DNA of 64,000 bases. Origin: Candidatus Zixiibacteriota bacterium (GTDB lineage Bacteria; Zixibacteria; MSB-5A5; GN15; JACZUZ01). The stretch lies in contig JAJRPJ010000008.1 of the NCBI GenBank assembly GCA_024280835.1, positions 209,730 to 273,729 of the forward strand. Reading direction: 5' to 3'. The number at the start of each line of letters is the position of its first letter. The first letter of the stretch is position 1. This document shows positions 1-7,659 of the stretch, piece by piece. The notes below the pieces were generated by a model. That model ran no database searches and was not told where the DNA came from. It saw only the letters and a program-made list of their open reading frames with translations. The translations under genes were made by a program, and so were the position numbers.

Positions 1-1122
1 GTGCCTGATAGTTCTGGAGTTCGTGTTTCCAAAAGGATAAGCAGTTGGGGTGAGTCGCGTCGTTTGCGATCGATTGTCGAGCCGATGCGTCCAGAGGGAT
101 TTGGGCTGATTTGCCGCACTGAATCTGAAGGCGCGTCTGAGAAAGAGCTTCTGGCTGATATCAAGCGTTTGTTGAAACAGTGGGAGACGTTAAAACAGAC
201 GATTGACACTAGCCCTGTTCCCGCTTTGATACACAAAGAGCAGGATATGGCTCTATCGATAGTCCGAGATGTTATCAATGAGTCTATGGATCATATTGTG
301 ATTGATGATCGCCGTGAGCATCGCCAATTGGTTGCTTACGTGCGTCAAATTGCTCCGCAATTGCGTGATCGGATTGAGCTTTACAAAGGTGAGACACCGC
401 TATTTGATAAGTATGAAGTTGAGCGCGAGCTTGAGAAAATGCTTGATCGGCGGGTTTGGATAAAGAAGGGCGCTTATCTGATTATTGACCAGACTGAGGC
501 GATGTTGACGATTGATGTTAATACTGGCAGGTTTGTTGGCAAGAAGGATCAAGAAGACACAATCTTTCGCACCAATATTGAAGCGGCCAAAGAGATTGCG
601 CGTCAGTTGAGGTTACGAGATTTGGGTGGTTTGATTGTTTGTGACTTCATTGATATGTATAGCCGCGACAATCGCCGCAAGCTTTATGAGACATTCAAAA
701 AAGAATTAGCCAAAGATCGCGCCAAAGGCGCTGTTAATCCTGTTTCGGAATTTGGTCTAATTGAATTGACGCGCCAGAGAGTGCGTCCGTCGTTGGTGCA
801 AGCATTTTCTGAGCCGTGTAGTTGTTGCAGTGGTTCCGGTCGTGTGCTTTCCAGAGAGACTATGCGCGCTAAGATTGATCGTTGGTTCCAGAGGGCGCAT
901 CAGGCGCGTCAGTATCGTGATTTCCATTTGGTGGTCAATCCATCTCTGGCTGATTCATTAGTTGGTGATGGTGAACCTGGCAGTAATCGCTTGCGGACCA
1001 TTATGAAGCAAAATAGTGTCCGTGTAAATTTGGTGAGAGACACACTTATTTCATTGCAGGAATTCAAAGTCTTTGAAGCTGATAAGAATGTTGAAGTTAC
1101 TGAAAAATATCAGAGCGTCTGA
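1..1122 (+). CDS. rng: Ribonuclease E/G, C-terminal part (5' truncated by window edge)
   Basis: This is the catalytic part of an RNase E/G-family endoribonuclease, which processes rRNA precursors and turns over mRNA in the cytoplasm. The frame is open to base 1, and its first residues (PDSSGVRVSKRI) match an internal family motif, so the S1 domain and true start lie upstream. Numbering from base 1, Asp172 (in IDVNTG) and Asp215 (in CDFIDM) are 43 residues apart, like the catalytic pair D303/D346 of E. coli RNase E. Cys273 and Cys276 form the CxxC zinc-link at the expected distance. The protein ends soon after the small domain, so it is the short RNase G type without a degradosome scaffold. 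A CYTH-domain gene follows after 12 bases and is probably co-transcribed. Confidence 0.93.
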   Translation: MPDSSGVRVSKRISSWGESRRLRSIVEPMRPEGFGLICRTESEGASEKELLADIKRLLKQWETLKQTIDTSPVPALIHKEQDMALSIVRDVINESMDHIVIDDRREHRQLVAYVRQIAPQLRDRIELYKGETPLFDKYEVERELEKMLDRRVWIKKGAYLIIDQTEAMLTIDVNTGRFVGKKDQEDTIFRTNIEAAKEIARQLRLRDLGGLIVCDFIDMYSRDNRRKLYETFKKELAKDRAKGAVNPVSEFGLIELTRQRVRPSLVQAFSEPCSCCSGSGRVLSRETMRAKIDRWFQRAHQARQYRDFHLVVNPSLADSLVGDGEPGSNRLRTIMKQNSVRVNLVRDTLISLQEFKVFEADKNVEVTEKYQSV

Positions 1123-1134
1123 TTAGCTAGGAAT

Positions 1135-1785
1135 ATGGAATACGAAGTCAAATTGGATTTAGGTGATCAGGCGAAGTACGAGCGTTTGGTGGCTTCACTA
1201 GGAACTCCGCAATTTGAGATTCAGCAGGAGAATTATTTTTTTGACACAAGTGAAGGCCATCTATTGGAATTGCACTGGGCTTTGCGAGTTCGGACGATTA
1301 CGAAAGTCGGAGCAGAGAAGTCTCTGGATTCGACTTCGGCTGAGATTACTTTCAAGGGCCCACAAGAAGGCGATGGTGAACTTAGCGCCCGCAGTGAGAT
1401 CAATGCTGAACTGCCTTTAGCAACAGCTACTGCAGCTATTGCCGGTGGATTCGACTTGACCGTTTTGAAGCTCGAGCCCATTGAGGCCGTGCGCAAGCTG
1501 ATTGGTGAGAGTAAGTTGATTCCGTTAGTATCTTTTAGGAATCGCAGGATAGTTTTTGATATGCGTCCTGACTGCGATTTTCCTCTGGAAATTGATATGA
1601 CTACCTTCGGAGAAGGTTCTGTACGTTACGAATTGGAAATGGAGTTTCCAGAGCGCATTGAAAGTGATTTGGCTCAGGCCACGGCCTATATTAAAAGGCT
1701 TTTTGAGAGTTTGGATATTCCATATCTCGCGCAACCAATGAGTAAATTCGCAGTAGCCCTGCAAAAACGTTCGCTTTTGAGATGA
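1135..1785 (+). CDS. CYTH-domain (triphosphate tunnel) phosphatase/cyclase family protein
   Basis: The protein is 216 residues and belongs to the CYTH superfamily (class IV adenylate cyclase, thiamine triphosphatase, inorganic triphosphatase). The signature ExExK is present at the extreme N-terminus (E2, E4, K6). It is followed by alternating charged strands typical of the tunnel fold: FFDT near 40, LRVR near 53, TFKGP near 80, RSEINAEL near 93, LEIDM near 148 and ELEMEFP near 165. The start is fixed by the motif lying at residues 2-6. Members bind triphosphate substrates with metal ions. Substrate cannot be read from sequence, and thiamine triphosphate or tripolyphosphate are the usual alternatives. 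It sits 12 bases after the RNase gene and is likely in the same transcript. Confidence 0.85.
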   Translation: MEYEVKLDLGDQAKYERLVASLGTPQFEIQQENYFFDTSEGHLLELHWALRVRTITKVGAEKSLDSTSAEITFKGPQEGDGELSARSEINAELPLATATAAIAGGFDLTVLKLEPIEAVRKLIGESKLIPLVSFRNRRIVFDMRPDCDFPLEIDMTTFGEGSVRYELEMEFPERIESDLAQATAYIKRLFESLDIPYLAQPMSKFAVALQKRSLLR

Positions 1786-1999
1786 ACCGAGTCCGCGGTT
1801 GCTATGTATAAGAGCACAACTATGTATAGAACACAATCGGCCGACATAAGGATTAGAGTTTTGAACTGATTTGTTCAACGGACCTGTCCTCCAGAATTGG
1901 TTGGATGAGCCATTCTAGTTCCAGAGCTTTAATGAGATTAACAAGTAGTAAGATAACAATGGATAATAAACTAAACTTCCTCACAGGTCTTTGAGAGTT

Positions 2000-3079
2000 A
2001 TGCAGATGAAGCAATTTTCTGAGAAAACATTTTCCAAAAATCAATTTTCCAAGAAGTATTCTAGAAGTGATAGATTCAACGCGACATTGTTTTTTCTGTC
2101 GGTAAGTTTGCTCTCACTAACCGCTGGCTGCGCTAGTACGAATTCAGCTATTGGAGATTCTGTTCTGATCAGCGACGAGTCTAAGGCAGTGTCGAAGGCG
2201 GAATCGAAGGCAGTAGTTGTTGATCAATTTGAGGGTGTCGACCTTTATGGAAGCTATTCAAGATATGATCCTCATTCATCTATTGAGAAACGCAACGCGG
2301 CTCCTAAAGGTTACCTGCAAATTCCGAATGATAGTCTTAGAGGGTTTGGGCGTTGGCTACGAGGCTATCCAATGCGTAGCGAATCCGAGCCGCTGACAAC
2401 TTATGGAGGTAACTTTCTTGCAGAGCCAACGGTAGTCGGTGGGATTATTGATTTGCCAGTTGTCTCGCCTGGGACTGGTTCTCGCGAGGTTTTGTATTCA
2501 TTTATGCATGAGTATGCCATAGTAATGCAGCGAGAAATGGAACTCAACTATCGTGGTTTGGCCGATGATTCGGTTTCTATGTACCTCTACGCGACAGGTT
2601 CATACTCAACGAATTTCAATCGTACCAAGTACTACTGGAAAGAGACTGAAGAAAAGGCGCTCGATGCAAATCTGCTGAATCGCTATACCGAATTTGTTCG
2701 TTCGGTTTCTTCATATAAGAGCTTGATCCGAGATTGTCAGGAAATCAGCATAGCTGATGTTCTTCCGGGTGATTTATTTATTCAATACGATTTTGCGCCA
2801 CGTCCGAAGGGGCATCTATCTATTGTTTTGGATGTAGCTGTTTTGGACCCAGAGGCGAACATAGCTGAGATTGGAGCTTCTCTAAAGGACAGCAGCGGCG
2901 ATCCGTATCAGCGGGTTTTTCTTTTTGGGAATGGTTTGACACCAGCCAGTAGTTTTCACATTATCAAGCCAGTGAAGCCGGGCAAGGGTAATTGGATTGT
3001 CCCGGGTGAATTGGCAAGTAAACTCAAACATATTGGGCCAGGAAAATTCTACCGTATACCTTATCAGTATTTACGTTGA
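2000..3079 (+). CDS. DUF4846-family exported lipoprotein
   Basis: This is a secreted lipoprotein. A basic N-terminus and hydrophobic stretch end in the lipobox LTAGC around residues 41-45. The mature part matches the DUF4846 pattern: a segment FGRWLRGYPMRS, a central block around SMYLYATGSYS, and the late motif DVLPGDLFIQ followed by GHLSIVLDVAV and FLFGNGLTPASSFHII. DUF4846 is common in Bacteroidota and has no established function. An in-frame TTG lies 9 bases upstream. I chose the ATG at 2000, but the ribosome-binding site is weak for either. The stop codon overlaps the TTG of the next gene, suggesting translational coupling to the beta-helix protein. Confidence 0.72.
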   Translation: MQMKQFSEKTFSKNQFSKKYSRSDRFNATLFFLSVSLLSLTAGCASTNSAIGDSVLISDESKAVSKAESKAVVVDQFEGVDLYGSYSRYDPHSSIEKRNAAPKGYLQIPNDSLRGFGRWLRGYPMRSESEPLTTYGGNFLAEPTVVGGIIDLPVVSPGTGSREVLYSFMHEYAIVMQREMELNYRGLADDSVSMYLYATGSYSTNFNRTKYYWKETEEKALDANLLNRYTEFVRSVSSYKSLIRDCQEISIADVLPGDLFIQYDFAPRPKGHLSIVLDVAVLDPEANIAEIGASLKDSSGDPYQRVFLFGNGLTPASSFHIIKPVKPGKGNWIVPGELASKLKHIGPGKFYRIPYQYLR

Positions 3080-4314
3080 CCAATTTCAAGCGATTGCGCT
3101 TGTCTAAGAGTTTTCTAATTGTGTACGTAGTCATACTGTGTCTGTTTGCGATGGCGCCCTCAGCGCTTTTTGCTAGCGCTTGGAAAGTCACACCAAAAGC
3201 AAAACTTCAGTCTGTAATCAATTCTGCCAGCGATGGTGACACATTACTATTAGCAGCTGGAACCTATTCTGCGAAATCTACTTCTTTTATTGATTCACTT
3301 TGTGGTAATTGTCAGGAGCATAAGAGTCCTGCGCGCGCTTCCTATGGTTTCCGTATCTCTGGAAAATCTTTGGTTATTGTTGGTGTGTCTGCTGAAAGTG
3401 TGATTTTGAAGACCAATAGTGGTTATGGAGTTCTTATTGAAGACTCGCCTGATGTGTCATTGCGAAATCTGACAGTGACAGGCGGCCGACGAGACGCAGA
3501 TGAAAATGCGACTGATGCGGGGATTGTTATCAGGCGTTCAACTGTCACTATTGGTGGGGTTGTTGTTCGAGATAATCCGAGGACTGATACTTCTGTTGTG
3601 GTTGGTATTGGTGGTATTGTTGGCCGCGAAGGCGCTGAGATTTCAATTTCCAATTGTGTGTTCTCCAATAATTCTTGGGATGGATTGGCTCTTTATCGAG
3701 GCGCCAGCGCCACAATTACAGATTGCCTAATAGAGAATGGTCGCGGTGTGGGTATTGGTGTGACTTGGGATGCAACTTGCATCGCTCTGCGAAATACTGT
3801 GACAGGTTACTGGAAAGGCATTGGCTCATTCGGTTCGGCTTGGTTAATTGCTCGCAATAATATTGTGCGGCACAATCTTGGCTGGGGGATTGTCGCTTCG
3901 GGGAATAGTTATCTTGAGGCGAGCAATAATGTTATTTATGCCAATGGCAATTGCGGTGTAGCTACTTGGGGGGCTGGAAGTCATGGGCGGTTTGCTAATA
4001 ATATTATTGCCAATAATGGCTGGCGTGAGCAGTGGGTTTGCCCTTGTGTTGGTGTTTGGAATTATGGCGACTGGGCCAAATGGGATTTCTCTAATAATAT
4101 TGTTTGGAATAACAAAGATGGAGAATATCGTGATATTTGGGAGCAAACAGATATCAATGGCAATCTCAATGTTGACCCGCTTTTTGCAGATACGCTCAGG
4201 TTCTTGTTGGCCCCGAACTCCCCCGCGCTGGATGCTGGAAACTCAAGTATCTCGGATCCTGATGGCTCCCAAAGCGATATCGGACGTTTTGGTGGTCCCT
4301 CAGCTAGACGATAG
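3076..4314 (+). CDS. Secreted right-handed parallel beta-helix repeat protein
   Basis: The product is 412 residues, with an N-terminal hydrophobic signal (about residues 10-33) and then a pectate-lyase-like beta-helix. Successive rungs carry short N/I/V-rich repeats such as NNVIYANGNCGV, NNIIANNG and NNIVWNN, typical of NosD/Beta_helix domains. The C-terminus has the FCB-typical ending NSPALDAGNSS then DPDGSQSDIGRFGGP. Such proteins bind or cleave polysaccharides, but no catalytic residues can be assigned. The frame begins at a TTG that overlaps the preceding stop codon by three bases. No strong ribosome-binding site is visible, so coupling to the upstream lipoprotein gene is likely. A GTG further in (base 3121) would cut into the signal peptide. 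Confidence 0.83.
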   Translation: MTNFKRLRLSKSFLIVYVVILCLFAMAPSALFASAWKVTPKAKLQSVINSASDGDTLLLAAGTYSAKSTSFIDSLCGNCQEHKSPARASYGFRISGKSLVIVGVSAESVILKTNSGYGVLIEDSPDVSLRNLTVTGGRRDADENATDAGIVIRRSTVTIGGVVVRDNPRTDTSVVVGIGGIVGREGAEISISNCVFSNNSWDGLALYRGASATITDCLIENGRGVGIGVTWDATCIALRNTVTGYWKGIGSFGSAWLIARNNIVRHNLGWGIVASGNSYLEASNNVIYANGNCGVATWGAGSHGRFANNIIANNGWREQWVCPCVGVWNYGDWAKWDFSNNIVWNNKDGEYRDIWEQTDINGNLNVDPLFADTLRFLLAPNSPALDAGNSSISDPDGSQSDIGRFGGPSARR

Positions 4315-4657
4315 CGCTTTTCCCCTTCTCCGACGTCTACCCCCCAAATAATTCAATCTTCAGCTATGCTGGCCCTTAGATATGGTTGATATCAACTACG
4401 CTGACTAGTTTTCTTGACTCTTGGACTCGTTCGGCGTGGTTTAGGCAAATTATTGCAGTTTTGGACCATCTAGCGCTCAAGTTTTGAGCGCCTGTCGCCG
4501 ATTAGTAGAGTATGACAAGACAGGCGGAAGCTTTGTTGTTTTTATTGACGTTGTTTTTATCGCCTTAATGAAGCTGAATATTGTATCTCATCGAGAGGCA
4601 ATGAACATTACTGCAATTATTGAAGTATAGAGTTTGAAACTAAATCTGGAGACAAGA
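4315..4657. other. Gene-free spacer with one perfect hairpin
   Basis: No credible gene is seen between the beta-helix gene and the next lipoprotein gene. At 4473-4491 there is a perfect 8-bp inverted repeat (GCGCTCAA, 3-base loop, TTGAGCGC). No T-run follows it on either strand, so it is not a canonical terminator. A promoter for the downstream gene probably lies in the last 100 bases, but no box is convincing. Confidence 0.5.
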
Positions 4658-5677
4658 ATGAAAACGAATCAAGCAGAAATCAATACAGGCGACAAGAAAA
4701 TGCGCTTGCCGAAACAGTTTATTGCATTGGGCGCGATTGCGGCGCTGATGTTTACCATGACATTTGGTTGTGGAGAAGATACTCCAACAGGTTCTACTTT
4801 GCAGACCGGAAATGTGTCTGATAGTTCATTCCAATTGGTCAGCAATCAGTTCTCACCAGCCGCTGCTGATATCAATGGACTAGATTGGATTGACCTGCTT
4901 ATGGGAGAGTTACCAGGGTTCACAGCTTCTAGCTCTAATGGGAGCTTTCGCCCTCTATTGGGGCGTGGTGTAGCTCAAAGCCATTCTGATACAGTCGTGT
5001 CAATTACAATTGTGGTTGATAGCGCCTCTGGATGGATTACGTTCAACGCGACTATTGCCAATTTCTTGGATACTTTCACTGTAGTTGATTCGATGCGTTT
5101 TAGTGATATAGCAAATACGCCTTTTATTCCCAGTGATTCGCTGAACACAGATTCGATTGGCAAATTGGAAATTCGTGTCCATGGTACCGCGGTGGTAAAT
5201 GACAATAGTGAGTTTGTTGGTACGGGTGTGATCGCCGCTTCAATGGATATTGATATCATTGGCCGCGATTTGGCTGGAGGATTAGATACAATTCGCATCA
5301 ATGCCACCGAAACAAATACACTAACTGGTGTGGCTTTTGATAGCGCCAATGGGCAGTGTGATATTAGCGTGTCGATGACTTCGACATTAACCAATTTAGT
5401 TGGTCTGATTGATGATACGACTGATGCGTGTCCACTCTCTGGTCAGGCGCATGTGACAGCGACTATTGACGTCGATTGTAGCGCAGGTCAAGGAACTTTG
5501 ACCTTCATGGACACATGGACTGTTACCGCTACATTCAATGGCGGAACCGACGCAACTATAGTATTTGAAAACTCGACAACTCGCTGGGAAGTCACCGAGC
5601 CATGTGGCGAAGGTCCTCCACCAGCGGCGAATTCTTTCCATCGTATGGCAGGACTCGCCAACGCGAGTATGGAATAG
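4658..5677 (+). CDS. Uncharacterised exported lipoprotein
   Basis: The protein is 339 residues from the ATG at 4658. That ATG has a GGAGA ribosome-binding site 5-9 bases upstream and is preferred over a TTG eight codons earlier. A signal sequence ends in FTMTFGC (lipobox) followed by Gly-Glu-Asp. The mature protein is rich in Ser, Thr, Asp and Val, has few lysines, and resembles beta-sandwich cell-surface lipoproteins. I recognise no family. The gene is monocistronic, with a strong terminator 50 bases after the stop codon. Confidence 0.75.
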   Translation: MKTNQAEINTGDKKMRLPKQFIALGAIAALMFTMTFGCGEDTPTGSTLQTGNVSDSSFQLVSNQFSPAAADINGLDWIDLLMGELPGFTASSSNGSFRPLLGRGVAQSHSDTVVSITIVVDSASGWITFNATIANFLDTFTVVDSMRFSDIANTPFIPSDSLNTDSIGKLEIRVHGTAVVNDNSEFVGTGVIAASMDIDIIGRDLAGGLDTIRINATETNTLTGVAFDSANGQCDISVSMTSTLTNLVGLIDDTTDACPLSGQAHVTATIDVDCSAGQGTLTFMDTWTVTATFNGGTDATIVFENSTTRWEVTEPCGEGPPPAANSFHRMAGLANASME

Positions 5678-5728
5678 CGCTTTTCGGCCTTTACTGGCCA
5701 TGATTTAGACAGGTTGTCCTGACTTTTG

Positions 5729-5773
5729 CTGAAAGCCCCGATAGAATTGACTCGATCGGGGCTTTCAGATTTT
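5729..5773 (+). terminator. Rho-independent terminator
   Basis: A perfect 14-bp inverted repeat (CTGAAAGCCCCGAT at 5729-5742 and its complement at 5755-5768) has a 12-base loop and is followed by ATTTT. It ends the lipoprotein gene just upstream. Confidence 0.85.
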
Positions 5774-5910
5774 GGGGAGTACTTGGGAGATTGAGTGTAA
5801 TTGTGGCGTATTAGACGCGGATTGGTAAACTGTTTGACATCGTGAAGATGACAGTGTAGTATCAATGCGCTGAGAGTAATGTTGTCCATTACTCTTTTGC
5901 TTCCTAAACT

Positions 5911-6000
5911 GGTGGAGTGGCTGAGTGGTTGAAAGCGGCGGTCTTGAAAACCGTTGTACCTGTGAGGGTACCGTGGGTTCAAATCCTACCTCCACCGCCA
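5911..6000 (+). tRNA. tRNA-Ser (anticodon TGA)
   Basis: This is a class II tRNA of 90 bases with encoded CCA. The acceptor stem pairs GGTGGAG (5911-5917) with CTCCACC (5990-5996), followed by G73 and CCA. The anticodon stem is CGGT/ACCG with loop CTTGAAA, giving anticodon TGA at 5945-5947 and reading UCA. There is a long variable arm (about 5954-5973) and a T-arm with TTCAAAT. All features fit serine. Confidence 0.95.
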
Positions 6001-6003
6001 GGG

Positions 6004-6023
6004 GGGGACATTGTCCCCTTTTT
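6004..6023 (+). terminator. Short terminator after tRNA-Ser
   Basis: Immediately after the tRNA CCA, GGGGACA pairs with TGTCCCC around a single T (functionally a 5-bp stem), followed by five T residues. It probably ends the tRNA transcript. Confidence 0.7.
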
Positions 6024-6095
6024 ACATTACTATCTGTTATTCTGCTGGAATCTGGAGGCGGATTACTAGGCTCCGTTAAATTATGTTGCTTGTTG

Positions 6096-6117
6096 TGTCA
6101 GGTCCTCAGACCTGACA
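6096..6117. repeat. Palindromic intergenic repeat, family R1 (copy A)
   Basis: This is a 22-base stem-loop, TGTCAGGTC / CTCA / GACCTGACA. A second copy on the opposite strand at 56905-56926 is identical in the loop and inner stem, but has compensatory changes in the outer stem. The copy here is followed by CTGTCCCC and a T-run (about 6118-6131), so it could also act as a terminator on the plus strand. Confidence 0.65.
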
Positions 6118-6165
6118 CTGTCCCCTTTTTTTGTATCTATTGTAATACTAATTTTGGAGAAGTAT

Positions 6166-6699
6166 TCAAGATGATTGTTTGTAGGCTTCCTTTATCCAAC
6201 CCAATAATTCCTTATCAATATCGGATTTTGTGAAGACTTCGACTCTGTGTGTGCACATTGCGCCGAATAGTCCTGAGTTTTTGAGACGTTCGCCTGTAGG
6301 TTTGTCTCTTAGTTTCAGACCGACATCAATTCTTGTTTTTGTGCTAGGTTGTATCAAGACGAACTGCTTCTTTGTCTTGACACTGACACTGGCTTTCTTA
6401 GGAACAACTTCAATTCCTTCTCCGAGACCTCGGATTTTCTTGATTAATAAATCATAGATCGGTTTTAGTTCTGCCTTGCCTTTGCCATACTGCACTTCTA
6501 TTAGTTCATCTGGTTTGAAGAAGTTTGCTCCTGCCTCGCGGGCTGTCATGGCGACAAAGTTGGCATAGCCGTGCGTGAAGTCATGTTCCGATTTTAGGAA
6601 TTTGATTATCTCGCCATGTTTTTCGAGTTTAGTTTTTCTTACGACTGCGACCCACTGCTTTAGCGTCTTGCCTGTCTTATCTATTAAGCCTTTTTCCAT
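6166..6699 (-). CDS. DUF4287/DUF5655 domain protein
   Basis: The product is 177 residues with two small domains. The N-terminal half (about 1-65) matches DUF4287, with its KTGKT segment, KHGEIIKFLK and the HDFTHGYANFV block. The C-terminal half (about 75-175) matches DUF5655, with KKQFVLIQP, the DVGLKL strand and the closing WIKEAY. The ATG at 6699 has GGAGGG upstream at good spacing and is preferred over the TTG one codon earlier. Members are cytosolic and often occur in mobile or accessory regions. Function is unknown, and nucleic-acid binding or transport-associated roles are only guesses. It lies beside tRNA-Ser and appears to be transcribed alone. Confidence 0.78.
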   Translation of the reverse strand: MEKGLIDKTGKTLKQWVAVVRKTKLEKHGEIIKFLKSEHDFTHGYANFVAMTAREAGANFFKPDELIEVQYGKGKAELKPIYDLLIKKIRGLGEGIEVVPKKASVSVKTKKQFVLIQPSTKTRIDVGLKLRDKPTGERLKNSGLFGAMCTHRVEVFTKSDIDKELLGWIKEAYKQSS

Positions 6700-6792
6700 C
6701 AAAAAACCCTCCGTTGAGTAAAAACAATATTCTATTCGTCATGCACTAGTTAGGACAAAGAGTAAGATTGGTATTGTAAGAAAGTTACCTCT

Positions 6793-7659
6793 TTAGTCCA
6801 GCGGGAAGAAATTTAATCGTTCTGTGTCATGGTTATCAGAGATAAACTTCGAAGGGTTGAGTCCACAAAACTCTTTGAACTCTTTTATGAAGTGGGATTG
6901 GTCATAGTATCCGCATTTGAGAGCTATTTGAGTCCACTGAATGTTATCTTCTTTTTGGATATGGAACAGAATCTCATTGAAGCGAAAGACTCTTTGTAAT
7001 TGCTTGGGTGTTAGGCCCACATTTTTTTTGAAAAGACTCAGGAAATGTTTTTTTGAGAGACCAGTATCTTTGATTAGTTCCGTAATTGTGTTGAACTCAA
7101 GAGCGGGATCGTTTTGAATCTCACTACAAATTGAGATAACATGATCATTGGGAGTTTTGTCCTTCTCATATTGAGCGAGGAGCCACTTCTCTATCAATTC
7201 GAATTTCTTTGTATGAGTTGGAGCTCCCATAAGCTTTTCTCTAAACTCAAAGATTTGATGTCCAAAGGCGTGCTCTGCGCCTACTACAGAATTCTTTATT
7301 TCTGAGAGTGACTGCTTGAAGAATGGAAACGCTCCATAAGGTTTGAATTTGATGACGAACATTTCTGAATTCGGTTGAGTGTTGATAGTGATGTATTCTG
7401 TGTGCATGCCCGAAATCCAAGCCTTTGAAAACTCGAACTTACTTTTTTGTGTGACATTGTCTGCAACGAAGCGTGGCATGTCGTCAAGTTCAAATATCAA
7501 ATAGATGCTTCCATCAGGCACAACTTTTTCTAGAGAGTGTTCTGGCGTGTAGCCTTTGAAATAAATGAACACTTCGATTAGTTCATTGAGTGGTTGAGTT
7601 GGTATGTGTGTTTCTATGAGCACTATGGGTCTCTTCTTGATTTGTTTAAGCTTCTTCAA
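6793..7659 (-). CDS. AraC-family transcriptional regulator with DUF6597-like sensor domain
   Basis: This is a 288-residue DNA-binding regulator. The N-terminal ~130 residues resemble the DUF6597 cupin-like domain found ahead of AraC DNA-binding domains (VPDGSIYLIFEL, later FVIKFKPYGAFPFF). The last ~95 residues carry the two helix-turn-helix units of the AraC/XylS family, including GLSKKHFLSLFKKNVGLTPK and the second-helix block IALKCGYYDQSHFIKEFKEF. The TTG start overlaps the 3' end of the Nnr gene by 14 bases. A GTG at 7623 with a purine-rich stretch upstream is an alternative. The ligand and targets are not evident from the neighbours. Confidence 0.82.
   Translation of the reverse strand: MKKLKQIKKRPIVLIETHIPTQPLNELIEVFIYFKGYTPEHSLEKVVPDGSIYLIFELDDMPRFVADNVTQKSKFEFSKAWISGMHTEYITINTQPNSEMFVIKFKPYGAFPFFKQSLSEIKNSVVGAEHAFGHQIFEFREKLMGAPTHTKKFELIEKWLLAQYEKDKTPNDHVISICSEIQNDPALEFNTITELIKDTGLSKKHFLSLFKKNVGLTPKQLQRVFRFNEILFHIQKEDNIQWTQIALKCGYYDQSHFIKEFKEFCGLNPSKFISDNHDTERLNFFPLD

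Noticed and set aside
4473-4491. Terminator for the beta-helix gene
   Set aside because: The hairpin is perfect but no T-run follows on either strand, and it lies ~160 bases after the stop codon.
5911-6699. Genomic island integrated at tRNA-Ser
   Set aside because: No integrase and no repeated tRNA 3' end were found downstream. Adjacency alone is not enough.
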